In this document: positions 1 through 6,818 of the stretch, one piece after another
How positions within the stretch are numbered: the first letter of the stretch is position 1
How the letters are laid out: every line of letters begins with the position of its first letter
Origin: Patescibacteria group bacterium
GTDB taxonomy: Bacteria; Patescibacteriota; Minisyncoccia; Minisyncoccales; CG1-02-41-26
Length of the DNA: 9,881 nucleotides
Direction: 5' to 3'
NCBI GenBank assembly: GCA_020724125.1
Contig: DYHM01000021.1
Span: 1 to 9,881 of the forward strand
Notes under the pieces: model-generated
Databases searched by the model: none
Seen by the model: the letters and a program-made list of their open reading frames with translations, nothing else
What the model was told of the DNA's origin: nothing
Position numbers and translations under genes: made by a program

Positions 1-135
1 AAAATATTGATTTAAAACTAATTAAAATTACCAACTAACGTATCGTTAGCTTACACATATTTATTTTAATAGAATCAAAATTCTTCTTTTTTGATAGATT
101 TTCAGTGTTTTTATATCAGGAGAAACAATTTGATT
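1..135. other. Intergenic region downstream of mutM
   Basis: AT-rich non-coding stretch after the mutM stop, which is also the 3' end of the long minus-strand gene train. It holds the palindrome at 35-49 and, around 75-100, short inverted repeats (ATCAAAA/TTTTGAT and AGAAT/ATTCT read on the minus strand). These could form a weak stem-loop, but no clear U-tract follows it, so I do not call a terminator. I see no supported coding sequence here. Confidence 0.5.
35..49. repeat. Palindromic site CTAACG-TAT-CGTTAG
   Basis: A 6-bp perfect inverted repeat around a 3-base centre. Fourteen bases of it (TAACGTATCGTTAG) recur in inverted orientation at 9837-9850, near the other end of the window, where they coincide with the broken end of a toxin gene. 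It may be an operator, a recombination site or the end of a small mobile element; the sequence does not decide between these. Confidence 0.55.
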
Positions 136-1047
136 TTATTTTTGGCATTGGGGGCAGAAATGGGCCGAGCGACCGCTAATTTTTATTCTTTCAATAATTG
201 TTCCGCACCGACTACATTCTTCTCCTTCTTTACGATAGACTTTTCTTGCTTTATCAAAACCGCCTCTTTCGCCAGTCAGGGTTCGGTAATCAGAGATACT
301 TTCACCGCCCAATTCAATTGCTCTTGATAAAATTTCCTTTATTGCCTGAAAAATTTTTTTTAATTCTCCCTGATTTAATTTTGAAATATCTTTAAAGGGA
401 TGGATTTTCGCCTGCCATAAAATTTCATCAGAATAGATATTGCCAATCCCGGCAATTACCGTTTGATCCGTTAAAACTTGTTTTGTTTTGCCCTTTTCTT
501 TTCTTTTTAAAATTTCATAAAATTTTTCAAAAGTAAAATTTTTATCCAATGGCTCCGGGCCCAATGAATTAAATTCTTTTGAGTTTTCTAGTTCTTTTTT
601 ATCCCATAATTCAATTTTGGCGAATTTTCTTAAATCGGAAAGAGCTAACATTAAGCCCCCGCTTAACCAAAACATTAAATGGATGTAGGTGTTTATTTTT
701 TCCCGAAGCGGTCCGGTTCTTAATGGTTTCCAGTTTCCCCAGTCGCCTTGTTTCACAGGGCGAAACGGACGGGCATTTTCCCGCTTCCAATTTCCAATCA
801 AAAGATGCCCGGTTAACTTTTGATGGATTAGCAAGGTTTTTTGGCCGGATAAATCAAAAAGAATGTTTTTTCCCCGACGCCAAATTTTTTGAATTTGTTG
901 TCCCTTAATTTCTTTTTTAAATTTTTGATAGTCCCTTGGTTTTTTTATTAAATTCCTTGAATCTGTCCAAACGTCAATAAGGGTTCTTTTAAGAACCTTC
1001 TTTTTTAATTGAGAGATTGTAGTTTCAGTTTCGGGAAGTTCTGGCAT
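136..1047 (-). CDS. mutM: Formamidopyrimidine-DNA glycosylase (Fpg/MutM)
   Basis: Base-excision repair enzyme that removes oxidised purines such as 8-oxoguanine and cleaves the resulting abasic strand. The mature N-terminus P2-E3 (MPELPE) supplies the catalytic proline and glutamate. K60 in RRGKN matches the conserved lysine, N203 lies in the helix-two-turn-helix motif (GIGNIYSDE), and a C-terminal zinc finger uses C278, C281, C298 and C301, with R293 in the GRSxHFC loop. R140 and F142 (SDLRKF) match the DNA-wedging Arg/Phe; the usual Met of this triad appears to be Leu (L78). At 303 residues it is about 30 longer than typical Fpg because of an extra segment near residues 87-121. The start is fixed by the required MPELPE terminus although the ribosome-binding site is poor. 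It is the last gene of the train, 56 bp after a response regulator. Full-length and probably active. Confidence 0.95.
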   Translation of the reverse strand: MPELPETETTISQLKKKVLKRTLIDVWTDSRNLIKKPRDYQKFKKEIKGQQIQKIWRRGKNILFDLSGQKTLLIHQKLTGHLLIGNWKRENARPFRPVKQGDWGNWKPLRTGPLREKINTYIHLMFWLSGGLMLALSDLRKFAKIELWDKKELENSKEFNSLGPEPLDKNFTFEKFYEILKRKEKGKTKQVLTDQTVIAGIGNIYSDEILWQAKIHPFKDISKLNQGELKKIFQAIKEILSRAIELGGESISDYRTLTGERGGFDKARKVYRKEGEECSRCGTIIERIKISGRSAHFCPQCQK

Positions 1048-1090
1048 ATCGTTCTAAATCACAATCCTATTCGCGTTGCGACAAAATTTA

Positions 1091-1106
1091 TGAAATAATT
1101 ATTTCA
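1091..1106. repeat. Perfect 16-bp palindrome overlapping a stop codon
   Basis: TGAAATAATTATTTCA reads identically on both strands and overlaps the TGA stop of the upstream response regulator (1104-1106), in the 56-bp gap before mutM. Such a site could bind a dimeric regulator or form a weak cruciform. A chance AT-rich palindrome is also plausible. Confidence 0.35.
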
Positions 1107-1469
1107 CTTCAAAACATTTCTTACTTTTTCGATGATTTCATTGGGGGTAAAATGGGCTTTAACCAAATAATCAATTGCTCCTAATTTCAAACTTCTTTCT
1201 ATGTCTTCTCTTTGTCCTAAATTAGAGAGGATAATTATCGGCAAAGAAACAAGGGTCGGTTCTTCTTTTATTTTGGTCAAAACCTCAAATCCATCAATGG
1301 TTGGCAGAATTAAATCTAATAAAACCAAATTTGGTTTTTCTTCTTTTATTTTTCTGAGACCCTCTTCGCCGTCTATCGCTTCTGAAACTTCAAATCCCTC
1401 CTGAACCAGTTTTCTAACAATAAGTTCTCTTAGAAATTTATCGTCTTCAATAATTAATATTTTTTTCAT
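1104..1469 (-). CDS. Single-domain response regulator (second of pair)
   Basis: A stand-alone CheY-like receiver of 121 residues with no output domain. Acidic pocket residues are E8, D9 and D10, the phospho-acceptor is D52 (LLDLILP), the switch serine is S82 (ILSN), and the conserved lysine is K104 (LVKAH), so it should be phosphorylatable. Family knowledge says such regulators act by binding a partner or by passing phosphate along a relay. Its ATG overlaps the stop of the preceding receiver gene by four bases (ATGA), indicating translational coupling. The two receivers share layout and several motifs (IIxSN, GxxDxLxK), which suggests duplication followed by divergence. The cognate kinase is very probably the histidine kinase upstream in the same train. 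No target can be inferred from the sequence. Confidence 0.9.
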   Translation of the reverse strand: MKKILIIEDDKFLRELIVRKLVQEGFEVSEAIDGEEGLRKIKEEKPNLVLLDLILPTIDGFEVLTKIKEEPTLVSLPIIILSNLGQREDIERSLKLGAIDYLVKAHFTPNEIIEKVRNVLK

Positions 1470-1831
1470 ATTTGTCTTTTTATTTTTTCTAAAACTTCTT
1501 GGGGGTCAAACTCGGTCTTGATTAACCAATCCTTAGCTCCTAATTCTTTAGCTCGGTCTAATTCAACTGGTTGTCCCGAGTTGGAAATAATTATTACAGG
1601 GATACTCTTCATTTCGTCGTCTTTTTGCATTTCTTCCATTACCTCAAATCCTCCTTTTTGAGGCATAACAATATCAAGCAATATTAAATCGGGCTTTATC
1701 TCTTTTATTTTTTCTAAACCTTTAACTCCGTTTTCAACCACAAAAGCTTCATAACCCTCCATTTTGAGTTTTTTTTCCAATAAATTTCTAATCAATTCTT
1801 CGTCTTCAATAAGTAAAATTTTTTTAGCCAT
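1466..1831 (-). CDS. Single-domain response regulator (first of pair)
   Basis: A 121-residue receiver domain and nothing else. Visible active-site residues are E9, D10 and E11, phospho-acceptor D53 (LLDIVMP), S83 (IISNSG) and K105 (WLIKTEF). It lacks any DNA-binding or enzymatic output, so its effect must come from protein contact or phosphotransfer. It follows the histidine kinase gene after a 111-bp gap that contains a hairpin and a plausible promoter, so the receiver pair may be transcribed separately from, as well as together with, the kinase. The next receiver overlaps its stop by four bases. I see no Shine-Dalgarno before the ATG, only A/T-rich sequence. A role controlling surface structures such as type IV pili would fit other stand-alone receivers but is speculation here. 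Confidence 0.9.
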   Translation of the reverse strand: MAKKILLIEDEELIRNLLEKKLKMEGYEAFVVENGVKGLEKIKEIKPDLILLDIVMPQKGGFEVMEEMQKDDEMKSIPVIIISNSGQPVELDRAKELGAKDWLIKTEFDPQEVLEKIKRQI

Positions 1832-1881
1832 AAATTTTTATTATTTTTTTGACCTTTATTACATCCTTAAGGGATGATTAT

Positions 1882-1914
1882 GTCTTATTTTATCTTTAAA
1901 AGATAAAAAGACAA
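1882..1914 (-). promoter_or_regulatory. Hairpin overlapping a putative promoter upstream of the receiver pair
   Basis: In the 111-bp gap between the kinase gene and the first receiver, the minus strand carries TTGTCT (1909-1914), a 16-bp spacer and TAAAAT (1887-1892), a reasonable sigma-70-type -35/-10 pair. The same bases form an imperfect 14-bp stem at 1882-1912 (GTCTT plus TTTATCTTT pairing with AAAGATAAA and AAGAC, with a two-base bulge). A second small inverted repeat, CATCC/GGATG, follows at 1862-1876. The hairpin could be an operator, an attenuator or an mRNA processing site. There is no G+C-rich stem with a U-tract, so it is not an obvious terminator. Confidence 0.4.
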
Positions 1915-1942
1915 GAACTGATATTAAATTAACAGACCGGGT

Positions 1943-3472
1943 TTAAATTATTTTTTTAACCGGCAATGAAAAATAAAAACTACTTCCTTGATTTTCTTTT
2001 GACTCAAACCAAATTTTGCCGTCATGACTTTCTATTATATTTTTAGCGATAAAAAGCCCTAAGCCAGTTCCTTCAACATTTTCCTTGATGGTGTTAGTAG
2101 CTCTAAAAAAACGAGTGAAAACTCTTTTTTGTTGTTCTTCGGGAATGCCAATTCCTGAATCTTGGATAGAGGTTAAAACCATTCCCTCGTCTTTTAAGTG
2201 TTTGACAACAACCTTAATATTGCCGCCAATAGGTGTATAATGAAAAGCATTATCTATTAAATTTTGGAAAGCCAAGAAAAGTTTTTCCCTATCAGCCTGA
2301 ACTATAATTTTTTCCTCTTCTGGTTTTATAAATTCAAATTTTAAATTTTTGTTTTGAATAATACTTTGTTCTTTAAAAACATCCATTACTTCTTTTATTA
2401 TTTTAATTATATCTTCTTCTTGAAGTCGATAAACAATTCTCCCTTCTTCAATTTTAGTTACATTCAGAAGATCGTTAATTAACCTTATCATTTTTTCATT
2501 GCCTTTATAGGTTTTTTCTAAAAAAATTCTCTGTTCTTGGGTAAGGCTGCCGAGGTCGCCATCTAAAATCATTTTTAATACCCATTTAATACTAGAAAGG
2601 GGAGTTCGCAGTTGATGGGCGGCAATAGAAACAAACTCGCTTTTTAATCGTTCAACAATTTTTTCTCGGGTAATATTTCTTAAAATTACCAAGGTTCCAA
2701 GTTTTTCCTGTTTACTTACAACCGGTATCACTGAAACTTCTAAAATTAGATCTTTTTTTAATTCTAATTCTTTTCGGTGGGTTGTTTTTACTTCATCTTC
2801 GCCTAAAAATTTTATCAAAGGAGTAAAAGAGGGGTATTTGTTTAATAAGTCCGGCGTTTTTTTCCCTAATATTAATTTTTTCTTTTTAATGCCGAAAATT
2901 TCTTGAATTTTAAAATTAACCGAGGTAAGTTTATTTTCTTTATTAAAAAATAAAAGCCCTTCTGGAAAATTTTCAATAACAGCAAGGGTCTTATTTTTTT
3001 CTCTTTCCGCTAAGAGCCGAGATTGTTCTACGTCGTCTAAAATATTTAATAAAGCCAAACTCGATTCTTTCAACGCCTTTGTTTTTTGTTTTACTTCTTT
3101 TTCTAATTCTTTCTGAAATTCTTCTTTTCCTTTAATTTCAGAAAAGATTAAAAAATAACCATTAAAATTTCCCTTTTTATCTCTTTGACCGGAGGCAATA
3201 ACCCTAATTAATATTTTTCTTTTATCCTTGGCAAGCAATGTCATTTCTTTTTCAATTTTCTCTTGAGACTCGGAAATTTCTTTTTTAAAAATTTCAATTT
3301 CTTCTTTTTCGAAAAATAAAACGTCTATATTTTTTCCAACCATTTCTGTTGTTAAATAACCAGTAAGGTTTTGGAGGGGATTGTTGGCATTAACAATAAC
3401 GCCAAGGGGATTAACAAAACAAAAAGATAATGGCAAAGAATCTAAAAGTTCATTAATATATTCTTCGGACAT
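1943..3472 (-). CDS. Soluble PAS-domain sensor histidine kinase
   Basis: A 509-residue kinase with no membrane segment. Order: PAS domain at about 5-115 (FCFVNPLGVIVNAN, NLTGY); coiled coil at about 115-165; second PAS at about 163-272 (GLLFFNKENKL); HisKA with H286 in the H-box (SIAAHQLRTPL); then the ATP-binding domain with an N-box (NLIDNAFHY, 404-412), G1 box DSGIGIP (438-444) and G2 box GTGLGLFIAK (468-477). All catalytic motifs are intact. Kinases of this layout usually carry transmembrane and HAMP regions in the same polypeptide; here those are encoded by the gene immediately upstream, in the same frame, separated by one stop and five codons. The ATG has no visible Shine-Dalgarno site. 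The partners are probably the two receivers downstream. The kinase call is secure; the signal is unknown. Confidence 0.95.
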   Translation of the reverse strand: MSEEYINELLDSLPLSFCFVNPLGVIVNANNPLQNLTGYLTTEMVGKNIDVLFFEKEEIEIFKKEISESQEKIEKEMTLLAKDKRKILIRVIASGQRDKKGNFNGYFLIFSEIKGKEEFQKELEKEVKQKTKALKESSLALLNILDDVEQSRLLAEREKNKTLAVIENFPEGLLFFNKENKLTSVNFKIQEIFGIKKKKLILGKKTPDLLNKYPSFTPLIKFLGEDEVKTTHRKELELKKDLILEVSVIPVVSKQEKLGTLVILRNITREKIVERLKSEFVSIAAHQLRTPLSSIKWVLKMILDGDLGSLTQEQRIFLEKTYKGNEKMIRLINDLLNVTKIEEGRIVYRLQEEDIIKIIKEVMDVFKEQSIIQNKNLKFEFIKPEEEKIIVQADREKLFLAFQNLIDNAFHYTPIGGNIKVVVKHLKDEGMVLTSIQDSGIGIPEEQQKRVFTRFFRATNTIKENVEGTGLGLFIAKNIIESHDGKIWFESKENQGSSFYFSLPVKKII

Positions 3473-3487
3473 ATTTTTGTTTATTTT

Positions 3488-4438
3488 TTAAACCTCTCTT
3501 TTTTTTAATTCTGTTTTTAACCTCTCAATTTCTCTTTTTAATTCAACCATTTTTAATTCTCGAGCCACGGTTAAACGATGAAATTTTTCTAATTCTTTAA
3601 GTCGTTCTTCTATTTCTTTTGTTCTTTCTTTAACCCTATCCTCCAAGCTTTCAACTAATTCTTTTAATTGATGGGTCTTGGCGTCAACTCTTATTTTTAA
3701 AACAAGTCGCGATTCTTCTAAAACTGACCGGGCCTTATTTAAGTCTTTAGTCATTAGATTAAAAACATTGGCTAATTCTTCAAGTTCGTCCTTGGTCTTT
3801 ATTATAATCTGATGGCTAAAATCGCCTTTCCCGATAATCTTTGCCCCTTTTTTTAATTCTTCCAATGGTTCGACTATTTTTTTGGCAAAATAAAATGAGG
3901 CCAGGAAAGAAAAGGGAATTATTAAAAGAAGCACTAAAACGCCATTTAAAAGGATTCTTTTTTTCGCTAAATCAATCGGTTTTAGAGACATTCCTAAAAA
4001 AAGCTGCCAGGGTTTTTTTTCAACCCCCAATTTTAAGGGAAAAACAAGGAGCTTTATTTTTTGACCCGAATAATTACTATTAAGTATTTTATAAGTTGTC
4101 TCGGTTAAAAATTTATCAGGAACCATTTTATCTTGAATTTCTGGTTGATTGCTAAAAAAGATTTTCCTGTCTGGTTTTACAACCCATAAAAAAACAATTC
4201 CTTCGGAATCGCTAACTTTTTTTAACATTTCCAAGGGCCAGGAGAAATTCAGGTAGCCAATTCTGATTGCCTCGCTTATCGTTTCAGCTAAGATTATGTT
4301 TCCCTCAACAAGATTTTTTTCTATAAAAGTTAAGTGGATAATAAAGATGCCGGTTAAAATAGTGATACTATTAATTAAAACCGTCAAAATTAATAATCCA
4401 AAAATTTTCCCAAAAAATCCTTTGGTAATTCTGATCAT
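3488..4438 (-). CDS. Membrane sensor protein with HAMP domain and coiled coil, no kinase domain
   Basis: A 316-residue protein built like the input half of a sensor kinase. It has a transmembrane helix at about 9-38, an extracytoplasmic sensor region at about 39-161, a second helix at about 162-184, a HAMP linker at about 185-237 (AKKIVEPLEELKKGAKIIGKGDFSHQI, ending in DELEELANVFNLM) and a long charged coiled coil to the end. The coiled coil includes a FHRLTVARELKMVELK segment of the kind that normally precedes PAS and HisKA domains. The protein stops there with a TAA, and the PAS kinase follows 15 bp later in the same reading frame. It probably transmits a signal from outside, perhaps from the FIST protein encoded just upstream (23-bp gap), to the soluble kinase by coiled-coil contact. 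It could instead be half of a gene broken by a nonsense mutation. Confidence 0.85.
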   Translation of the reverse strand: MIRITKGFFGKIFGLLILTVLINSITILTGIFIIHLTFIEKNLVEGNIILAETISEAIRIGYLNFSWPLEMLKKVSDSEGIVFLWVVKPDRKIFFSNQPEIQDKMVPDKFLTETTYKILNSNYSGQKIKLLVFPLKLGVEKKPWQLFLGMSLKPIDLAKKRILLNGVLVLLLIIPFSFLASFYFAKKIVEPLEELKKGAKIIGKGDFSHQIIIKTKDELEELANVFNLMTKDLNKARSVLEESRLVLKIRVDAKTHQLKELVESLEDRVKERTKEIEERLKELEKFHRLTVARELKMVELKREIERLKTELKKREV

Positions 4439-4461
4439 ATAAATTAAATTAAGGGTTAGTT

Positions 4462-5844
4462 TTATTTAAAAACAATCAAGGAAGTAACCAAATTGGCATG
4501 ACGGTTGCCGATTCTCGGAAAGTATATTTGCTCGCCCAAAGTAAAACCGCCAACATAAGGAATCTCGCCAAGTTCATCTTTAAGCAAGGCGGCAATTTTA
4601 TTTCTTTCGGATTCAGGGATACCTAATAAATTTCCTGTGCAAAAAGTAAAAAAGGCAAACAACCCTTCATTAAAAGAAATATTGCCGCTTACTAAAGCTT
4701 TTCGTCCGGTTTTTTGGACTCGGTTAATCAACCATTCCCAATTTCCTTCCAAAAGCGCAAGTTCGTCTCCTGTTTTTATATTTGTAAACATTGTTATAGA
4801 TTTTTCCGGTAGATTAATTATTCCTGGATGGCTGGGAAAATATTCTTTTTCTTCTTTTTCTTTTTCTGGTAAAAATTTACCCAAGGGATAAAAAGTGGCT
4901 TCAGCTAAAATCATTCCGCCTTCATTCAATGCCTTATTAAATCGACCATCGGTCCATTCATTATAAACTTCAGCCGCTGGTCTATTGTTAATTTCGTAAA
5001 GAATTCTTCCTTCGGCTCTGGTTACCAAGCCCTTTTTGGCGCTTTTTAGATAACCAAATTCATGCCCATACCCCATTTTTAAATCAGAAAAGACAGCTGA
5101 TAAAACTACTCCATTAGAATAAACCCTGTTATTGGCAATATTGCTCCATCTGGCTTTGAGGGTTTCGTCGCCAGCGCTGCCGCCAACAACTGGCGCTTCG
5201 GGTCCGATTATTTCCTCGATTCCCGATAAAATTTCTTCTTCTTGACCAGGAGCGGCGGTAATATAAATAATTTGGGGTTTTTCTTTCTGACCAATATTAA
5301 TTAAGGCCTCCTGAATCGCTTTTTTTCCGGCTTCTTTTGGTTCTAATTCTTCTAAACTTGCCCCGCCAACTCCGATTTTTATTTTCTCCGAGGCAATGCC
5401 TAAAATAGCCAAAGAACCGATTTTGCCGATATGGTATCCGTCAGGGCTAATTACTCCCACCGCGGATGAACTGCCGTGGATTTGAACATTCTCTCCTAAA
5501 ATTTCTCGCAAGGTCTCTTTTATTTTTTGAGAATCATAAGCAATGGTATGCCAAACAAGAACATAGTGGGGGTTTTTATTTTTTAATTTTTTTTTCATCA
5601 TTGCCACTGCTTCTTCAACCGCTTCTTGGCTAGTATCTTTTAAACTCCAGCCATGAGCTGCTTCTCCTGTTCTTATTGAAACTGGTTTTATCGGTTGAGG
5701 TTCAATTGAATCTTCTTTTTCTTTCTCAAAATAAAAAAACAACAGAATAATTCCAATTAATGCAATAATAATTAGTGGTAAAATAATTTTTTTCATATCT
5801 TTTTTTGCAAAAAATTCGACTTTATCCAATTTTTTCCAGGGCAT
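4462..5844 (-). CDS. Membrane-anchored FIST-domain sensor protein
   Basis: FIST domains (FIST_N plus FIST_C) are ligand-sensing modules associated with signal transduction and proposed to bind small molecules such as amino acids. Of 460 residues, 20-39 form one hydrophobic helix. FIST_N follows at about 75-280, with IHGSSSAVGV (122-131) and APVVGGSAGDE (217-227), and FIST_C at about 285-460, ending in PYVGGFTLGEQIYFPRIGNR and a hydrophobic strand. The first ATG overlaps the preceding stop by one base (TAATG), favouring coupled translation. An internal ATG at codon 17 (5794-5796) would give a neater anchor beginning MKKIILPL, so the start is uncertain. Lysines before the helix and acidic residues after it predict that the FIST domain lies outside the cytoplasm, which is unusual. 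Its position before the HAMP and kinase genes suggests it is the ligand-binding input. Confidence 0.85.
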   Translation of the reverse strand: MPWKKLDKVEFFAKKDMKKIILPLIIIALIGIILLFFYFEKEKEDSIEPQPIKPVSIRTGEAAHGWSLKDTSQEAVEEAVAMMKKKLKNKNPHYVLVWHTIAYDSQKIKETLREILGENVQIHGSSSAVGVISPDGYHIGKIGSLAILGIASEKIKIGVGGASLEELEPKEAGKKAIQEALINIGQKEKPQIIYITAAPGQEEEILSGIEEIIGPEAPVVGGSAGDETLKARWSNIANNRVYSNGVVLSAVFSDLKMGYGHEFGYLKSAKKGLVTRAEGRILYEINNRPAAEVYNEWTDGRFNKALNEGGMILAEATFYPLGKFLPEKEKEEKEYFPSHPGIINLPEKSITMFTNIKTGDELALLEGNWEWLINRVQKTGRKALVSGNISFNEGLFAFFTFCTGNLLGIPESERNKIAALLKDELGEIPYVGGFTLGEQIYFPRIGNRHANLVTSLIVFK

Positions 5845-6818
5845 TAAAATCCATTGAAAAAATCGGATTTTCTAAAAGAACTGAATTTATTAAAAATTAT
5901 TTTATCACAAAATTTCGATTTTTCAAATCTTTTGACCAAAGTTGTAAAATCAAAACTTTTAAAAACTTCAATTATTTTTTCTTTATCTATGTTTTTAAAT
6001 TGACAATCGAATAATTTAAAATTTAAAGGAGCATCGCAACGAATCTGGGCTAAAAATTTAGAAATAAAAGCTTGTTCTTTATAATCTTTTAATTTTTTTC
6101 GAACTCCCTCTTTTAAGCGCTGGAATTTTTCAGTTTTCTTTTCCATTTCCTGATAAAGATTTTCCAAGTCCCCAAATTCTTTAATTAAATGAATAGCTGT
6201 TTTTTCGCCAATGCCGGTAACGCCAGGGATATTATCGGAAGGATCGCCCCTCAGTGCCTTAAAGTCCACCAACTGAGAAGGATTAAGTCCTTGGTATCTT
6301 TGTTTTACTCCTTCCTTTTCATAAAAAAATATCTCTTTTACTCCTTTTTTTAAAAAATAAACCTTGCTTTGTTCATCAACTAATTGCAACAAATCTAAAT
6401 CGCCGCTTGAAATAATTATTTCTATTTTAGGCCAAATTTGTTTTTCCTTAATTGATTGGACTATGCTGCCAATAAGGTCATCAGCCTCAAACCCTTCTTT
6501 TTCAAAAATCGGAACTTTAAAAGCGTTAAGAATTTCTTTTATTCCTTTGATTTGTTGATAAAGCTCGACCGGCGCTGGGGGTCTTTTAGCCTTATATTCC
6601 TTGTATTCTTTGTGTCGAAAAGTCGGCGCCGGCAGGTCAAAAGCAGCCGCCACAAAGTCCGGCTTTATTTCCTCTAAACTTTTTAGGAAAACCAAACAAA
6701 ATCCATAAATAGCATTGACTAATTCTCCTTTTTTTGTCGTTAAGGCCGGCAAGGCATAAAACGCCCGATGTAAAACAGAATTAGCGTCAATGATAAGAAA
6801 TTTTTTAACTGATGACAT
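5844..6818 (-). CDS. Stand-alone 5'-3' exonuclease (PolA N-terminal domain type)
   Basis: A structure-specific 5' nuclease of the PIN/FEN family that trims flaps and RNA primers in replication and repair. Metal-binding acidic residues are visible: D11 (IIDAN), D61 (AAFD), E111, D113 and D114 (GFEADDLIG), D140 and D142 (SGDLDLL), D192 and D195 (RGDPSDNIPG). A helix-three-turn-helix DNA-binding motif follows (GVTGIGEKTAIHLI, 199-212). Homology to the PolA 5' nuclease runs to about residue 299 (FTTLVKRFEK). The last 25 residues are a basic, aromatic tail I do not recognise. No proofreading or polymerase domain follows, because the FIST gene starts at its stop codon. It overlaps dprA by 14 bp and has the clearest Shine-Dalgarno in the window. 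Either an independent nuclease or the retained front of a PolA; the nuclease call is secure. Confidence 0.9.
   Translation of the reverse strand: MSSVKKFLIIDANSVLHRAFYALPALTTKKGELVNAIYGFCLVFLKSLEEIKPDFVAAAFDLPAPTFRHKEYKEYKAKRPPAPVELYQQIKGIKEILNAFKVPIFEKEGFEADDLIGSIVQSIKEKQIWPKIEIIISSGDLDLLQLVDEQSKVYFLKKGVKEIFFYEKEGVKQRYQGLNPSQLVDFKALRGDPSDNIPGVTGIGEKTAIHLIKEFGDLENLYQEMEKKTEKFQRLKEGVRKKLKDYKEQAFISKFLAQIRCDAPLNFKLFDCQFKNIDKEKIIEVFKSFDFTTLVKRFEKSKFCDKIIFNKFSSFRKSDFFNGF

Noticed and set aside
1104..1106. Possible recoding of UGA as glycine, known in some Patescibacteria
   Set aside because: The large genes read through intact with the standard code, and the TGA here ends a receiver at its normal length and forms an ordinary ATGA-type neighbourhood, so no recoding is needed.
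3841..4083. Plus-strand frames opposite the HAMP, FIST and mutM genes
   Set aside because: All are short, lack motifs and lie antisense to well-supported genes.
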